From assembly GCF_000384215.1 (NCBI RefSeq), contig NZ_KB913032.1:5137602-5201601 (forward strand): a DNA stretch of 64,000 bases, in the 5' to 3' direction. Source of the DNA: Amycolatopsis alba DSM 44262 (GTDB lineage Bacteria > Actinomycetota > Actinomycetes > Mycobacteriales > Pseudonocardiaceae). Every line of letters begins with the position of its first letter. The stretch's first letter is position 1. This document shows positions 35,812-43,966 of the stretch, in pieces. The position numbers were made by a program, and so were the translations under genes. The notes below the pieces were generated by a model. The model was given only the letters and a program-made list of their open reading frames with translations, was not told the DNA's origin and did not search any database.

Positions 35812-37296
35812 ATGCGATCAAAGGCAACGACCTGCGCCGCCCTCGCGGCGGCACTGCTGCTCACCGGACCACCGGCCGTCGCGGCGGCCGGCGCGCCCGC
35901 ACCGGGAGCCCCCGGCATCGGCGACCCGCTCTGGCCGACCGCCGGGAACGGCGGCTACCGGGTCGAACGGCAGCGGCTGTCCTTCGCTTTCGCGCCGGAC
36001 CTCACCTCGTACACGGCGACGTCGCGGCTGAACCTGCGCGCGACCCAGTCGTTGTCGCGCTTCGACCTCGACCTGCTCGGACCCCAGGTCCGGTCCGTGG
36101 CGGTGGACGGGAAACCGGCGGACTGGCGGACCACGCCGGACGGCGAGCTGGTCATCACCCCGGCCCGGCCGGTGCGCGACGGCGCACGGTTCTCCGTCGC
36201 CGTGACGGTGTTCAACACCGCCCCTGACCTGCTGGAGAACCCGCCCCAGAAACCCGAGGACCTCGTCAACGGGCTTTGGCGGGCGGGCGACTTCGTCCAG
36301 CTGCACACCCAGCCCACGGGCGCGCGGCGCGTGCTGGCGGTGAGCGACCATCCCTCGGCGAAGACACCCACCACCATCGACGTCACCACATCCGGCAAGG
36401 CGACGTCGGTCGCGAACGGGCGGCTCGTGGCCACCGCCACCGTCGGCGACCGCACCACCCGCGTCTTCGACGAACCGCGGCCGATCGCCACCGAACTGCT
36501 CCAGGTCGGCGTCGGGCCGATCACCGTCACCCCTCGGCGTGGACCGGACGGGGTCGACCTGCGGTACGCGCTGCCGTCGGACAAGTCCGCGGAGATCCTG
36601 CCCCGGCTGGACGAGACGTACCGGACCGCTCTCGACTTCCTCGGGCAGCGGCTCGGCCCGTTCCCCGGCCGGATCGCGGGCGCCTACGCGACGCCGTCCG
36701 GCGGGGCGACGGAGACGCAAGGGCTCACCTGGCTGAACTCCGACCAGCTCACGCCGGAGAAGTTCGACGAGACCGGGGCCGACAGCGTCATCGCGCACGA
36801 ACTCGCCCACGAATGGTTCGGCAATTCCGTTTCCCTGGCGAAGTGGGGAGACCTGTGGCTGAGTGAAGGGCACGCGGTCTTCTACGAATGGCTGTGGAAC
36901 GAAGCGAAACAAAGGAACACGGTGGACACGGCCGCGCAGAGCGCGTACCGCTCGCATCGCTCCTGGATCGAGGAGAACGGGCCGATCGCCGCGCCGGACC
37001 CGGCGAGTTTCGGTCCCGGTGACAACCGCCCGTTCGGCTCCGGTGCCTACCAAGGCGGAGCGCTGACGCTGTACGCGTTGCGGCAGCAGGTCGGCGCCGA
37101 GACGTTCCAGCGGATCGAGCGGGCGTGGGTCGCCGAGAACCACGACAAGGTCGCCGGCACCGGGCAGTTCATCGCGACCGCGTCACGCGTGGCGAGCCAG
37201 GACCTCGGCCCGTTCCTGCGAAGCTGGCTCTACGCCTCGGGCACCTTGCCGCCGATGCCGGGCCACCCGGACTGGCAGGTGGACCCGGCATCCTGA
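35812..37296 (+). CDS. Secreted M1-family zinc metallopeptidase (aminopeptidase-like)
   Basis: 494 residues from ATG 35812. Signal peptide at about 1-25 ('TTCAALAAALLLTGPPAVAAAG'). N-terminal beta-sheet domain, then the catalytic domain with HELAHEWFGN: zinc ligands H329, H333 and E352 (in 'WLSEGHA', exactly 18 residues later as in gluzincins) and catalytic E330. The GxMxN exopeptidase motif is not obvious; 'GGATETQG' precedes the zinc site instead. This shorter form (about 500 residues) lacks the large C-terminal helical domain of PepN. Likely exported and degrading peptides. Convergent with the iron-siderophore permease gene, 7 nt apart. Confidence 0.87.
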   Translation: MRSKATTCAALAAALLLTGPPAVAAAGAPAPGAPGIGDPLWPTAGNGGYRVERQRLSFAFAPDLTSYTATSRLNLRATQSLSRFDLDLLGPQVRSVAVDGKPADWRTTPDGELVITPARPVRDGARFSVAVTVFNTAPDLLENPPQKPEDLVNGLWRAGDFVQLHTQPTGARRVLAVSDHPSAKTPTTIDVTTSGKATSVANGRLVATATVGDRTTRVFDEPRPIATELLQVGVGPITVTPRRGPDGVDLRYALPSDKSAEILPRLDETYRTALDFLGQRLGPFPGRIAGAYATPSGGATETQGLTWLNSDQLTPEKFDETGADSVIAHELAHEWFGNSVSLAKWGDLWLSEGHAVFYEWLWNEAKQRNTVDTAAQSAYRSHRSWIEENGPIAAPDPASFGPGDNRPFGSGAYQGGALTLYALRQQVGAETFQRIERAWVAENHDKVAGTGQFIATASRVASQDLGPFLRSWLYASGTLPPMPGHPDWQVDPAS

Positions 37297-37303
37297 CGGG
37301 CTC

Positions 37304-39343
37304 TTACGGCCGGGTCTTCCAGAGCACCAGCACGAAGTACGGCGTCCCGACCATGGCGATCACCAAACCGGCCGGGATCTGCGCCGGTGCGATGACCGTC
37401 CGCCCCAAGGTGTCCGCGACGCTCACGAGCAACGCCCCGAGCGCCGCGGCCACCGGGAGGACCCGGCCGTGCCGTCCGCCGACCAGCGATCGCGCCAGAT
37501 GCGGCGCGACCAGTCCGACGAAAGCGACCACGCCGATCGCGGACACCGCGGCGGCCGCCAGGATCCCGGACGCTCCCAGGATCACCAGCCGTGATCGCTC
37601 GATCCGCATCCCGAGCACGCGCGGCGTGTCCTCGTCGAGGGCGTGCAGGTCCAGTTCGCGGTGCTTGACCCACAACAACGGCGTCAGCGCGACGAGCGCC
37701 AGCGCCACCGGCGCGATCTGGTCCAGGGTGCGGCCGTAGGTCGACCCCGAAAGCCAGGTCAGCGCCTTGGCCGAGTTCCACGGGTCGGAGACCACGATCA
37801 GCAGGGTGATCAGCGCCATCCCGGCCGACCAGACCGCGATGCCGATGATCACCAGCCGGTCCGAGTCCAGCCCCGACCGCCACGCCAGCCCGTAGACCAG
37901 CAGGAACACGACGGCCGCGCCGAGACCGGCGGCACCGGCGATCGCCCACGCACCGACCGCCGGGACGATGGTGATCAGCGTGATCGCGCCGAGCCCGGCG
38001 CCCGCGGTGATGCCGAGCAGGCCCGGTTCGGCGAGCGGGTTGCGGCTGACCGACTGGATCCCGCAGCCGGACACCGCCAGCGCGGCACCGGCGAGCAGCG
38101 CGGCCAGCACTCGCGGAAGTCGTTGGTCCAGCACGAAAGTGAGCGCGGTCCCGGTGTCGCCGGTGACCCAGTTCGCGAGATCGCCGAGCAGCACCATCCG
38201 GTCGCCCAGCATCAGCCCGACGACCGGGACGACGATCAGCAGCGCGACCAGGACGACGGAGATCGTCACGAGCCGCCGCCTCGAACCGGCCACCCCGACG
38301 CGTCCCGCCGGAGCCGGACGGCGCGAGCCACTGGCCCGGCCGCGCCGTGCCAGCCACACCATCACGGCGGCGCCGACGATCGTGGTCACCACGCCGGTCG
38401 GCACCCGTACGGCGGCGGCCGAGCCCATGATCGCCCGCAGGACGACGTCGGCGCCGAGCACCGTCACCACGCCGACCAGCCCGGACACCGGCAGCAGCGT
38501 GCGGTGCTTGGCGATCGGCAGCAGCAGTTTCGTGATCACCGGCGCGCTCAGCCCGACGAACCCGACCGGTCCGGCGACGGTCACCGCCGCCGCGGTCAGC
38601 GCGACGGTCAGCACGATCGCACTGACCCGCGTCCGGCGGACCCGCAGGCCGAGCACGGTCGCGTTGTCGTCGCCGAGGGCGAGGACGTCGAGTTTGCGGC
38701 CCATCGCGACGAGCGCGACCACGGCGACCACCACGATCGGTGTCATCTGCCCGGTCGCGCGCAGATCGGACACCGTCAGCGAACCGCTGCCCCAGGCGAA
38801 CAGCCCGGACGTCTCCTGCTCGAACATGAGCAGCAGCAGGATGGTCACCGACTGGACGGCCAGCAGCACCGCCGAGCCGACGAGCACCAGCCGCGGGCTC
38901 GCGGAGCCACCACCCGCCAGGCCCAGCACGATGACGGCCGCCACGAGCCCGCCCACGAACGCCGCGCCACCGACCGGGACCAGCGGCAGCGAAAGGCCGA
39001 ACGCGGAGATGGCCACCACGGCGAAATGCGCGCCCGCGTTGACCGCGAGCGTGTCCGGCGAGGCGAGCGGGTTCCGTGCCACGGACTGCATTCCCGCGCC
39101 CGCGACCCCGAGCGCGACCCCGAGCAGCAACGCGGCGAGCAGCCGGGGGACGCGCGAACCCTCCAGTACGGCAAGGGTTTGCGCGTCGCCGTGGCCGAAG
39201 ATCGCCTTCACCACGTCCAGCGGGCCGGACGTCGAAGTGCCCTGGGTCAGGTGGATGCCGGCGAGGACGGTGATCAGCACCACCAGCCCCGCCGACACCG
39301 CCGCGGTGCGCACTGCTTGCGGCGCACGCACTTCTTTCAGCAT
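37304..39343 (-). CDS. Fused double FecCD-type siderophore ABC permease (FhuB-like)
   Basis: 679 residues from ATG 39343, which overlaps the stop of the binding-protein gene by one base (TGATG). Two complete FecCD permease domains lie in tandem: domain 1 at about 1-325 and domain 2 at about 345-679. Each has 'RxPRxLAALLxGxALxxxGxxxQSVxRNPLAxPxxL' and a 'GFVGL..P' coupling region. About 20 membrane helices in all. A fused permease, as in FhuB, needs only one polypeptide per transporter. Part of the iron-box-controlled operon with its ATPase and lipoprotein. Confidence 0.92.
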   Translation of the reverse strand: MLKEVRAPQAVRTAAVSAGLVVLITVLAGIHLTQGTSTSGPLDVVKAIFGHGDAQTLAVLEGSRVPRLLAALLLGVALGVAGAGMQSVARNPLASPDTLAVNAGAHFAVVAISAFGLSLPLVPVGGAAFVGGLVAAVIVLGLAGGGSASPRLVLVGSAVLLAVQSVTILLLLMFEQETSGLFAWGSGSLTVSDLRATGQMTPIVVVAVVALVAMGRKLDVLALGDDNATVLGLRVRRTRVSAIVLTVALTAAAVTVAGPVGFVGLSAPVITKLLLPIAKHRTLLPVSGLVGVVTVLGADVVLRAIMGSAAAVRVPTGVVTTIVGAAVMVWLARRGRASGSRRPAPAGRVGVAGSRRRLVTISVVLVALLIVVPVVGLMLGDRMVLLGDLANWVTGDTGTALTFVLDQRLPRVLAALLAGAALAVSGCGIQSVSRNPLAEPGLLGITAGAGLGAITLITIVPAVGAWAIAGAAGLGAAVVFLLVYGLAWRSGLDSDRLVIIGIAVWSAGMALITLLIVVSDPWNSAKALTWLSGSTYGRTLDQIAPVALALVALTPLLWVKHRELDLHALDEDTPRVLGMRIERSRLVILGASGILAAAAVSAIGVVAFVGLVAPHLARSLVGGRHGRVLPVAAALGALLVSVADTLGRTVIAPAQIPAGLVIAMVGTPYFVLVLWKTRP

Positions 39344-40317
39344 CAGGCGGTGACGGCCTTCACGATCTGGTCGGCGGTCATGATGACCGACTTCGGCCCG
39401 CCGAAGGTCCACGTGCCGGATTCCAGCTTGTGGATCTTCTTCGACACCACGAACGGCAGCCGCTGGTAGACGGCGTTCTGCGCGAGCCCGGTGGTGAAGA
39501 CGTCCTCTTCGGACGCGCTGTAGAACAGCACGGTCTTCGGGTCGGTGATCGCGGTCAGGCCCTCGACGTCGGTCTGGCCGAGACCCCACTGCGGGTCGAC
39601 CTTGCCGGTCCAGACGTTCTTGAGGCCGACGGCCTCGGCGGTGTCGGAGACCAGCGAACCCTTGCCGAACGGGCGGACGCTGACGGTGCTGCCTTCGAGG
39701 TAGCCGTCGGCCATCAGGAACGGGGTGCCCGCGGCGCCCTTGCCCTCGACGGCCTTCTTGCCCTCGGCGAGCTTGGCGTCCATTTCGGACAGTTGCTTGT
39801 CCGCCTCGGTCTCCTTGCCGACCGTTTTGGCGATCAGCTTGAAGTCCTCGCGCAGCCGGTCGAAGTTCCGGGCCGCGTCGCTGGACTTGGTGACCACGAC
39901 CGGCACGTACTTCTCGATCTGCGGCACCAGGGTCGAGTCGCGCTCGTCGGCGATGATGACGACGTCGGGGTTCAGCCCGACGATCGCGTCGACACTGGGC
40001 TCGTTGCGCTTGCCGACGTCCTTGACCTCCGCGGTCAGCGGGACGGCCTTGTCCCAGACGTTGTAGCCCGCGACGTCCGCGGCGCCGACCGGCATGACAC
40101 CGAGCGAAGCGACCATCTCGGCCTCGCCCCACTCCAGCGCGACGACACGCTTGGCGGGCGCTTTGAGGGTGACGGCCTTGCCGCGCGCGTCGGTCACCGT
40201 GACGGGTCCGCTCGCGGCGGCTTCACTCGGCGCGGCGGCGGTGTTCTCGGTGGTGCCGCAGGCGGACAGCAGCAAGGCCGTCGCCGCGACGAGGGCGGCA
40301 GGGGTCAGCAAACGCAT
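39343..40317 (-). CDS. Iron-siderophore ABC transporter substrate-binding lipoprotein
   Basis: 324 residues, ATG 40317. Signal peptide with lipobox 'LSAC' (Cys at about 20). Periplasmic-binding class III fold (FecB/FhuD-like): 'VVALEWGEAEMVASLGVMPVGAADVAGY' and 'EPSVDAIVGLNPDVVIIADE', with the long linker helix 'NFDRLREDFKLIAKTVGKETEADKQLSEMDAKLAEGKKAV'. It captures a ferric siderophore outside the membrane. It lies 17 nt after the ATPase gene and overlaps the permease gene by one base. Confidence 0.92.
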   Translation of the reverse strand: MRLLTPAALVAATALLLSACGTTENTAAAPSEAAASGPVTVTDARGKAVTLKAPAKRVVALEWGEAEMVASLGVMPVGAADVAGYNVWDKAVPLTAEVKDVGKRNEPSVDAIVGLNPDVVIIADERDSTLVPQIEKYVPVVVTKSSDAARNFDRLREDFKLIAKTVGKETEADKQLSEMDAKLAEGKKAVEGKGAAGTPFLMADGYLEGSTVSVRPFGKGSLVSDTAEAVGLKNVWTGKVDPQWGLGQTDVEGLTAITDPKTVLFYSASEEDVFTTGLAQNAVYQRLPFVVSKKIHKLESGTWTFGGPKSVIMTADQIVKAVTA

Positions 40318-40334
40318 TGTTCTTCCTGGTTTTC

Positions 40335-41150
40335 TCAGGCGGGCCTGGGCGAATGCCGCCCGAGTGGCCTGCAGTGGATCGCGCCCGTCACCGGGTCGTT
40401 CGCGACGTGGACGGTGACGCCGTAGGCCTGGGAGAGGTGCTCGGTGGTGAGCACCCGCCCGATGTCACCCGTGGCCACGATGGTTCCCTCGCACAGCAGC
40501 ACGACCTCGTCGGCGATGACCGCCGCGTGGTCGAGGTCGTGCAGTACCACGCCGACCGCGACGCCTTCGTTGGCGAGATCGCGGACGACGTCGAGGATCT
40601 CGATCTGATAGCGCAGGTCGAGATGGTTGGTGGGCTCGTCGAGCAGCAGTACGGAGGTCTGCTGGGCGAGACAGGACGCGAGCCAGACGCGCTGGAGTTC
40701 TCCGCCGGACAGTTCGTCGACGCCGCGTTCGGCCATCGGGGTCACGCCGGTCAGCTCCATCGCGCGGCGGACCGCGGCGGCGCCGTCGACGTCGACGCCG
40801 CGCCAGCCCGAGCGGTACGGGTACCGGCCGTAGGAGACGACGTCGCGCACGGACACCCCGCTCGGGGTGGGCCGGTGCTGGGTCAGCAGCGTGACCTGAC
40901 GGGCGAACTCCTTGCCGGACAACGCGTTCCCGCCCCAGACGGCGCGTTCGCCCAGCTGGACGCTGCCTTCGCGGGGCTTGTGCAGCCGCGCCAGCGAACG
41001 CAGGAGCGTCGACTTGCCGGAGCCGTTCGGCCCGACCAGCGCGGTCACCGTCCCGGCGCGCAGCGACAGGGACACGCCGTCCACCACGGCCCGCTCTTGG
41101 TGCGCGAGCACCAGGTCATGGCCGGTGAGCAGCGCGTCTTCCGTAGACAT
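40335..41150 (-). CDS. Iron-siderophore ABC transporter ATP-binding protein (FecE/FhuC type)
   Basis: 271 residues, ATG 41150. Walker A GPNGSGKS (about 39-46), Q-loop 'LLTQHR', signature 'ELSGGELQR' and Walker B 'SVLLLDEPTNHLD', with the switch His in 'VLHDLDHA'. First gene of the operon ATPase - binding lipoprotein - fused permease. The iron box overlaps the start codon itself, so transcription probably begins at or next to the ATG and is shut off by iron-loaded IdeR/DmdR. Confidence 0.93.
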   Translation of the reverse strand: MSTEDALLTGHDLVLAHQERAVVDGVSLSLRAGTVTALVGPNGSGKSTLLRSLARLHKPREGSVQLGERAVWGGNALSGKEFARQVTLLTQHRPTPSGVSVRDVVSYGRYPYRSGWRGVDVDGAAAVRRAMELTGVTPMAERGVDELSGGELQRVWLASCLAQQTSVLLLDEPTNHLDLRYQIEILDVVRDLANEGVAVGVVLHDLDHAAVIADEVVLLCEGTIVATGDIGRVLTTEHLSQAYGVTVHVANDPVTGAIHCRPLGRHSPRPA

Positions 41151-41168
41151 GAGGGGAGCCTAACCTAA
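41150..41168 (-). promoter_or_regulatory. Iron box (IdeR/DmdR1 operator)
   Basis: On the minus strand TTAGGTTAGGCTCCCCTCA matches the known actinobacterial iron box TTAGGTTAGGCTAACCTAA at 16 of 19 positions, with the left half perfect. Its last base is the A of the ATPase start codon. Confidence 0.8.
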
Positions 41169-41222
41169 GGATCGGCCCTTCCTGATGTCGCGAGAGACAC
41201 AGAGCGCGGGGTGATTGCCCGG

Positions 41223-42092
41223 TTACCCGGCTCGCGCGACTTCCCGCCGTCGCTTGGCCAGCCGCTTCCCGACGATCCCGTGCCGCGGCCCGAACAGGTA
41301 CACCAGCGTGAACCCGGCGCCCTGCACCAGCACGATCATCCCGCCCGACGCGGTGTCGAGGTGGTAGCTCAGGTACAGCCCGGTCACCGCCGCGAGCACC
41401 GAGAACGACGGCGCGATCACCAGCATGCGGCCGAACCGGTCGGTCAGCAGGTACGCGGTCGCGCCGGGGATGATCAGCATCGCCACCACCAGGATCACGC
41501 CGACCACCTGCAGCGCCACCACCGCGGTCAGCGCGAGCAGCCCGAGCAGCGCGGCGCCGAGCACGCGCGGGTTCAGCCCGATGGCGTGCGCGTGCGTGGG
41601 ATCGAAGGCGTACAAGGTGAAATCGCGGCGTTTGAGCACCAGCAGGGTGAGCGTGATCGCGCCGAGGACGCCGATCTGGATCAGATCCGAGGTGTCCACG
41701 CCGAGCAGGTTGCCGAAGATGATGTGGTTCAGGTCGGTCTGGCTCGGCGTCACCGAGATCAGCACGAGCCCGAGCGCGAACAGCGTGGTGAACACGATGC
41801 CGATCGCGGCGTCCTCCTTGACCCGGCTGGTGTCGCGGACGACGCCGATCAGCGCCACCGCGAGGAAACCGAAGACGACGGCGCCCAGCGCGAAGGGCGC
41901 GCCGAGGACGTACGCGAGCACGACGCCGGGCAGCACCGCGTGCGAGACCGCGTCGCCCATCAGCGACCAGCCGATCAGCACCAGCCAGCACGAGAGCACC
42001 GCGCAGACCGCGGACGCGATCACCGTGGACGTCAGCGCCCGCACCATGAAGTCGTAGCTCAGCGGTTCGAGGAACAGGTCGTAGAGGTTCAC
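41223..42092 (-). CDS. Mn/Zn-type ABC transporter permease (ZnuB/MntB family)
   Basis: 289 residues, GTG 42092 overlapping the ATPase stop by 4 nt. Eight or nine membrane helices. Family signatures 'LSCWLVLIGWSLMGDAVSHAVLPGVVLAY' at about 34-62 and 'ALQVVGVILVVAMLIIPGATAYLL' at about 187-210. It forms the channel of a cluster 9 (metal) ABC importer. Last gene of the operon binding protein - ATPase - permease. Confidence 0.92.
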   Translation of the reverse strand: MNLYDLFLEPLSYDFMVRALTSTVIASAVCAVLSCWLVLIGWSLMGDAVSHAVLPGVVLAYVLGAPFALGAVVFGFLAVALIGVVRDTSRVKEDAAIGIVFTTLFALGLVLISVTPSQTDLNHIIFGNLLGVDTSDLIQIGVLGAITLTLLVLKRRDFTLYAFDPTHAHAIGLNPRVLGAALLGLLALTAVVALQVVGVILVVAMLIIPGATAYLLTDRFGRMLVIAPSFSVLAAVTGLYLSYHLDTASGGMIVLVQGAGFTLVYLFGPRHGIVGKRLAKRRREVARAG

Positions 42093-42832
42093 GCGGGTTC
42101 CTCTTCCCGTTGCAGGACATCGAGTCCGAAGGCCAGCGCGAGGTTCTCGGGCCGGAGCACCTCGCCGGGGGAACCGTGCGCGAGCACCTTGCGCATCAGC
42201 AGGATCGCCTCGTCGGCCAGGCCGGGCAGCGCGTGCAGATCGTGCGTGGAGATCAGGACCGCGGCGCCGTCGGCCGCGAGTTCCTTGAGCAGCCGGGTGA
42301 TCGTGGCCTCGGACCGCTTGTCCACGCCCGCGAACGGCTCGTCCAGCAGCAGGACACGGGCGCCCTGGGCGATCCCGCGCGCGACGAACGCGCGTTTACG
42401 CTGCCCGCCGGACAACTGGCCGATCTGCCGTCCGGCGAGTTCGGTCAGTTCGACTCGCTCCAGTGCCTGCTCGACGGCCTCGTGGTCGGCGCGGCGCGGC
42501 CGCCGGGTGAAGCCGAGCCGCCCGTAGCGGCCGGTCATCACGACGTCCCGGACCGACAGCGGGAACGACCAGTCGACGTCCTCGCTCTGGGGCACGTAAC
42601 CGATCGCGCCGGTCTTGCGGGCCAGCGCGGGGGTGGCGCCGTCGACCGAGACCGTGCCGCTGTCCGGCCGGACCAGACCCATGACCGTCTTGAACAGGGT
42701 CGACTTGCCGGAGCCGTTCATCCCGACGAGCCCGCAGACGTGGCCGTGTTCGAGCGTGACGTCGACACCGTCGAGCGCGAGGACCTCGCCGTAGTGGACG
42801 GTGACGCCCTCGACGCGGATCGCGGCGGTCAC
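42089..42832 (-). CDS. Mn/Zn-type ABC transporter ATP-binding protein
   Basis: 247 residues from GTG 42832, overlapping the binding-protein stop by 4 nt (GTGA). Walker A GMNGSGKS (about 35-42), 'YVPQSEDVDWSFPLSVRDVVMTGRYG' (the 'VDW' Q-loop region typical of MntA/SitB ATPases), signature 'QLSGGQRKR', Walker B 'VLLLDEPFAGVD', switch His in 'STHDLH'. Provides energy for manganese or zinc import. Confidence 0.93.
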   Translation of the reverse strand: MTAAIRVEGVTVHYGEVLALDGVDVTLEHGHVCGLVGMNGSGKSTLFKTVMGLVRPDSGTVSVDGATPALARKTGAIGYVPQSEDVDWSFPLSVRDVVMTGRYGRLGFTRRPRRADHEAVEQALERVELTELAGRQIGQLSGGQRKRAFVARGIAQGARVLLLDEPFAGVDKRSEATITRLLKELAADGAAVLISTHDLHALPGLADEAILLMRKVLAHGSPGEVLRPENLALAFGLDVLQREEEPA

Positions 42833-43743
42833 GGCTTCGCTCCGGTCAGCGCGGCCACGATCGTCTTCGCGTCGTGGCGGATGAGGTCGAGATACGTCGG
42901 CACCGGGCCTTCGGGACCGGACAGGGAGTCGACGTAGAGGACGCCGCCGAACGCGGCGCCGGTCGCGGAGACGACCTGGCGCATCGGGGCGTCGGAGACC
43001 GTCGACTCGCAGAACACCGCGGGGACCTTGTTCTCCTTGACGAACCCGATCGCGCGGGTGATCTGCTGCGGCGTGGCCTGCTGTTCGGCGTTGACCGCCC
43101 AGATGTACCGCTCGGTGAGGCCGGTGTCGCGCGCGAGGTAGGAGAAGGCGCCTTCGCAGGTCACCAGCGCGCGCTCGTTCTTCGGCAGCCCGTTCAGCGC
43201 GCCGGTCATCTCGTCCTGGACGGCTTGCAGTTTCGCCTTGTAGGCGTCGCCGTTCGCCCTGAACACGGCGGCGTCGGCGGAGGAGACCTCGCTGAACGCC
43301 TTGACCATGTTGTCCACGTAGATCCCGACGTTCTTCGGCGACATCCAGGCGTGCGGATTCGGCTTGCCCTGGTAGGAGTCCTCGCCGATGGCGATGGGCT
43401 GGACGCCTTCGCTGACCACCTTGTGCGGTGCGTCGCTCTCCTTGACGAACCGGGCGAACCACGCCTCCAGGTTCAGTCCGTTGTCGAGGATCAGGTCGGC
43501 CTTCGCGGCCTTCTTGATGTCGTCCGGCGTGGGCTCATAACCGTGGATCTCGGCGCCGGGCTTGGTGATCGACTCGACCCTGAGCTTGTCACCGGCGACG
43601 TTCGCCGCGACGTCCGCCAAGACCGTGAACGTGGTCAGCACCACGGGCCGCTTGTCGTCCGCGCCGCCGGCGGGGCCGCCGCACGCGGTCAGGACGAGCG
43701 CCGACGCGGCCAGCCCGCAGACGGCCTTGAACAGATTCGCCAT
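42829..43743 (-). CDS. Mn/Zn-binding ABC transporter lipoprotein (cluster A-I, SitA/MntA-like)
   Basis: 304 residues, ATG 43743. Signal peptide with lipobox 'LTAC' (Cys 21). Metal-ligand candidates of the ZnuA/PsaA fold: H67 ('AEIHGYEPTPDD'), H131 ('NPHAWMSP'), E in 'VTCEGAFSYLARD' and D in 'LYVDSLSG'. The absence of a His-rich loop and the acidic ligands favour Mn2+ over Zn2+, though this is inference. First gene of a three-gene, translationally coupled operon. Probably transcribed leaderless from the box at 43755-43750 and controlled through the palindrome just upstream. Confidence 0.9.
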   Translation of the reverse strand: MANLFKAVCGLAASALVLTACGGPAGGADDKRPVVLTTFTVLADVAANVAGDKLRVESITKPGAEIHGYEPTPDDIKKAAKADLILDNGLNLEAWFARFVKESDAPHKVVSEGVQPIAIGEDSYQGKPNPHAWMSPKNVGIYVDNMVKAFSEVSSADAAVFRANGDAYKAKLQAVQDEMTGALNGLPKNERALVTCEGAFSYLARDTGLTERYIWAVNAEQQATPQQITRAIGFVKENKVPAVFCESTVSDAPMRQVVSATGAAFGGVLYVDSLSGPEGPVPTYLDLIRHDAKTIVAALTGAKP

Positions 43744-43749
43744 CCCATG

Positions 43750-43755
43750 AGTCTA
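43750..43755 (-). promoter_or_regulatory. -10 box for leaderless transcription of the metal ABC operon
   Basis: Minus-strand TAGACT at -12 to -7 from the ATG at 43743. No Shine-Dalgarno is present. Confidence 0.5.
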
Positions 43756-43756
43756 G

Positions 43757-43774
43757 AGTTCGGTGCGCCGAACT
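43757..43774. promoter_or_regulatory. Candidate MntR/DtxR- or Zur-type operator
   Basis: AGTTCGGTGCGCCGAACT is an 18-bp palindrome broken at one central base pair. It directly abuts the -10 box of the metal ABC operon, an ideal repressor position. Which metalloregulator binds is inference. The rest of 43775-43966 shows no gene. Confidence 0.6.
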
Positions 43775-43966
43775 TCCAACTCCCGTGTGCCTTAAATCTC
43801 TGGGCGAACCCGCGTCCGCGATCGACGTCGGCAGGGCGCGGCATGGTCAGACCGGTCAGGCCGAGCAGGAAGGGCGCCCTGCCACCGCGATAGCGGGGCC
43901 TGCGGCCGGGCGGGTTCACGCGTTGTGTCCGTTCCCGGCATGCATCTCAGCTCCGCCGACCGGTGC

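Noticed and set aside
43775..43966. Small protein gene between the metal ABC operon and the Fe-S oxidoreductase
   Set aside because: Open frames here are short, lack ribosome-binding sites and overlap the operator.
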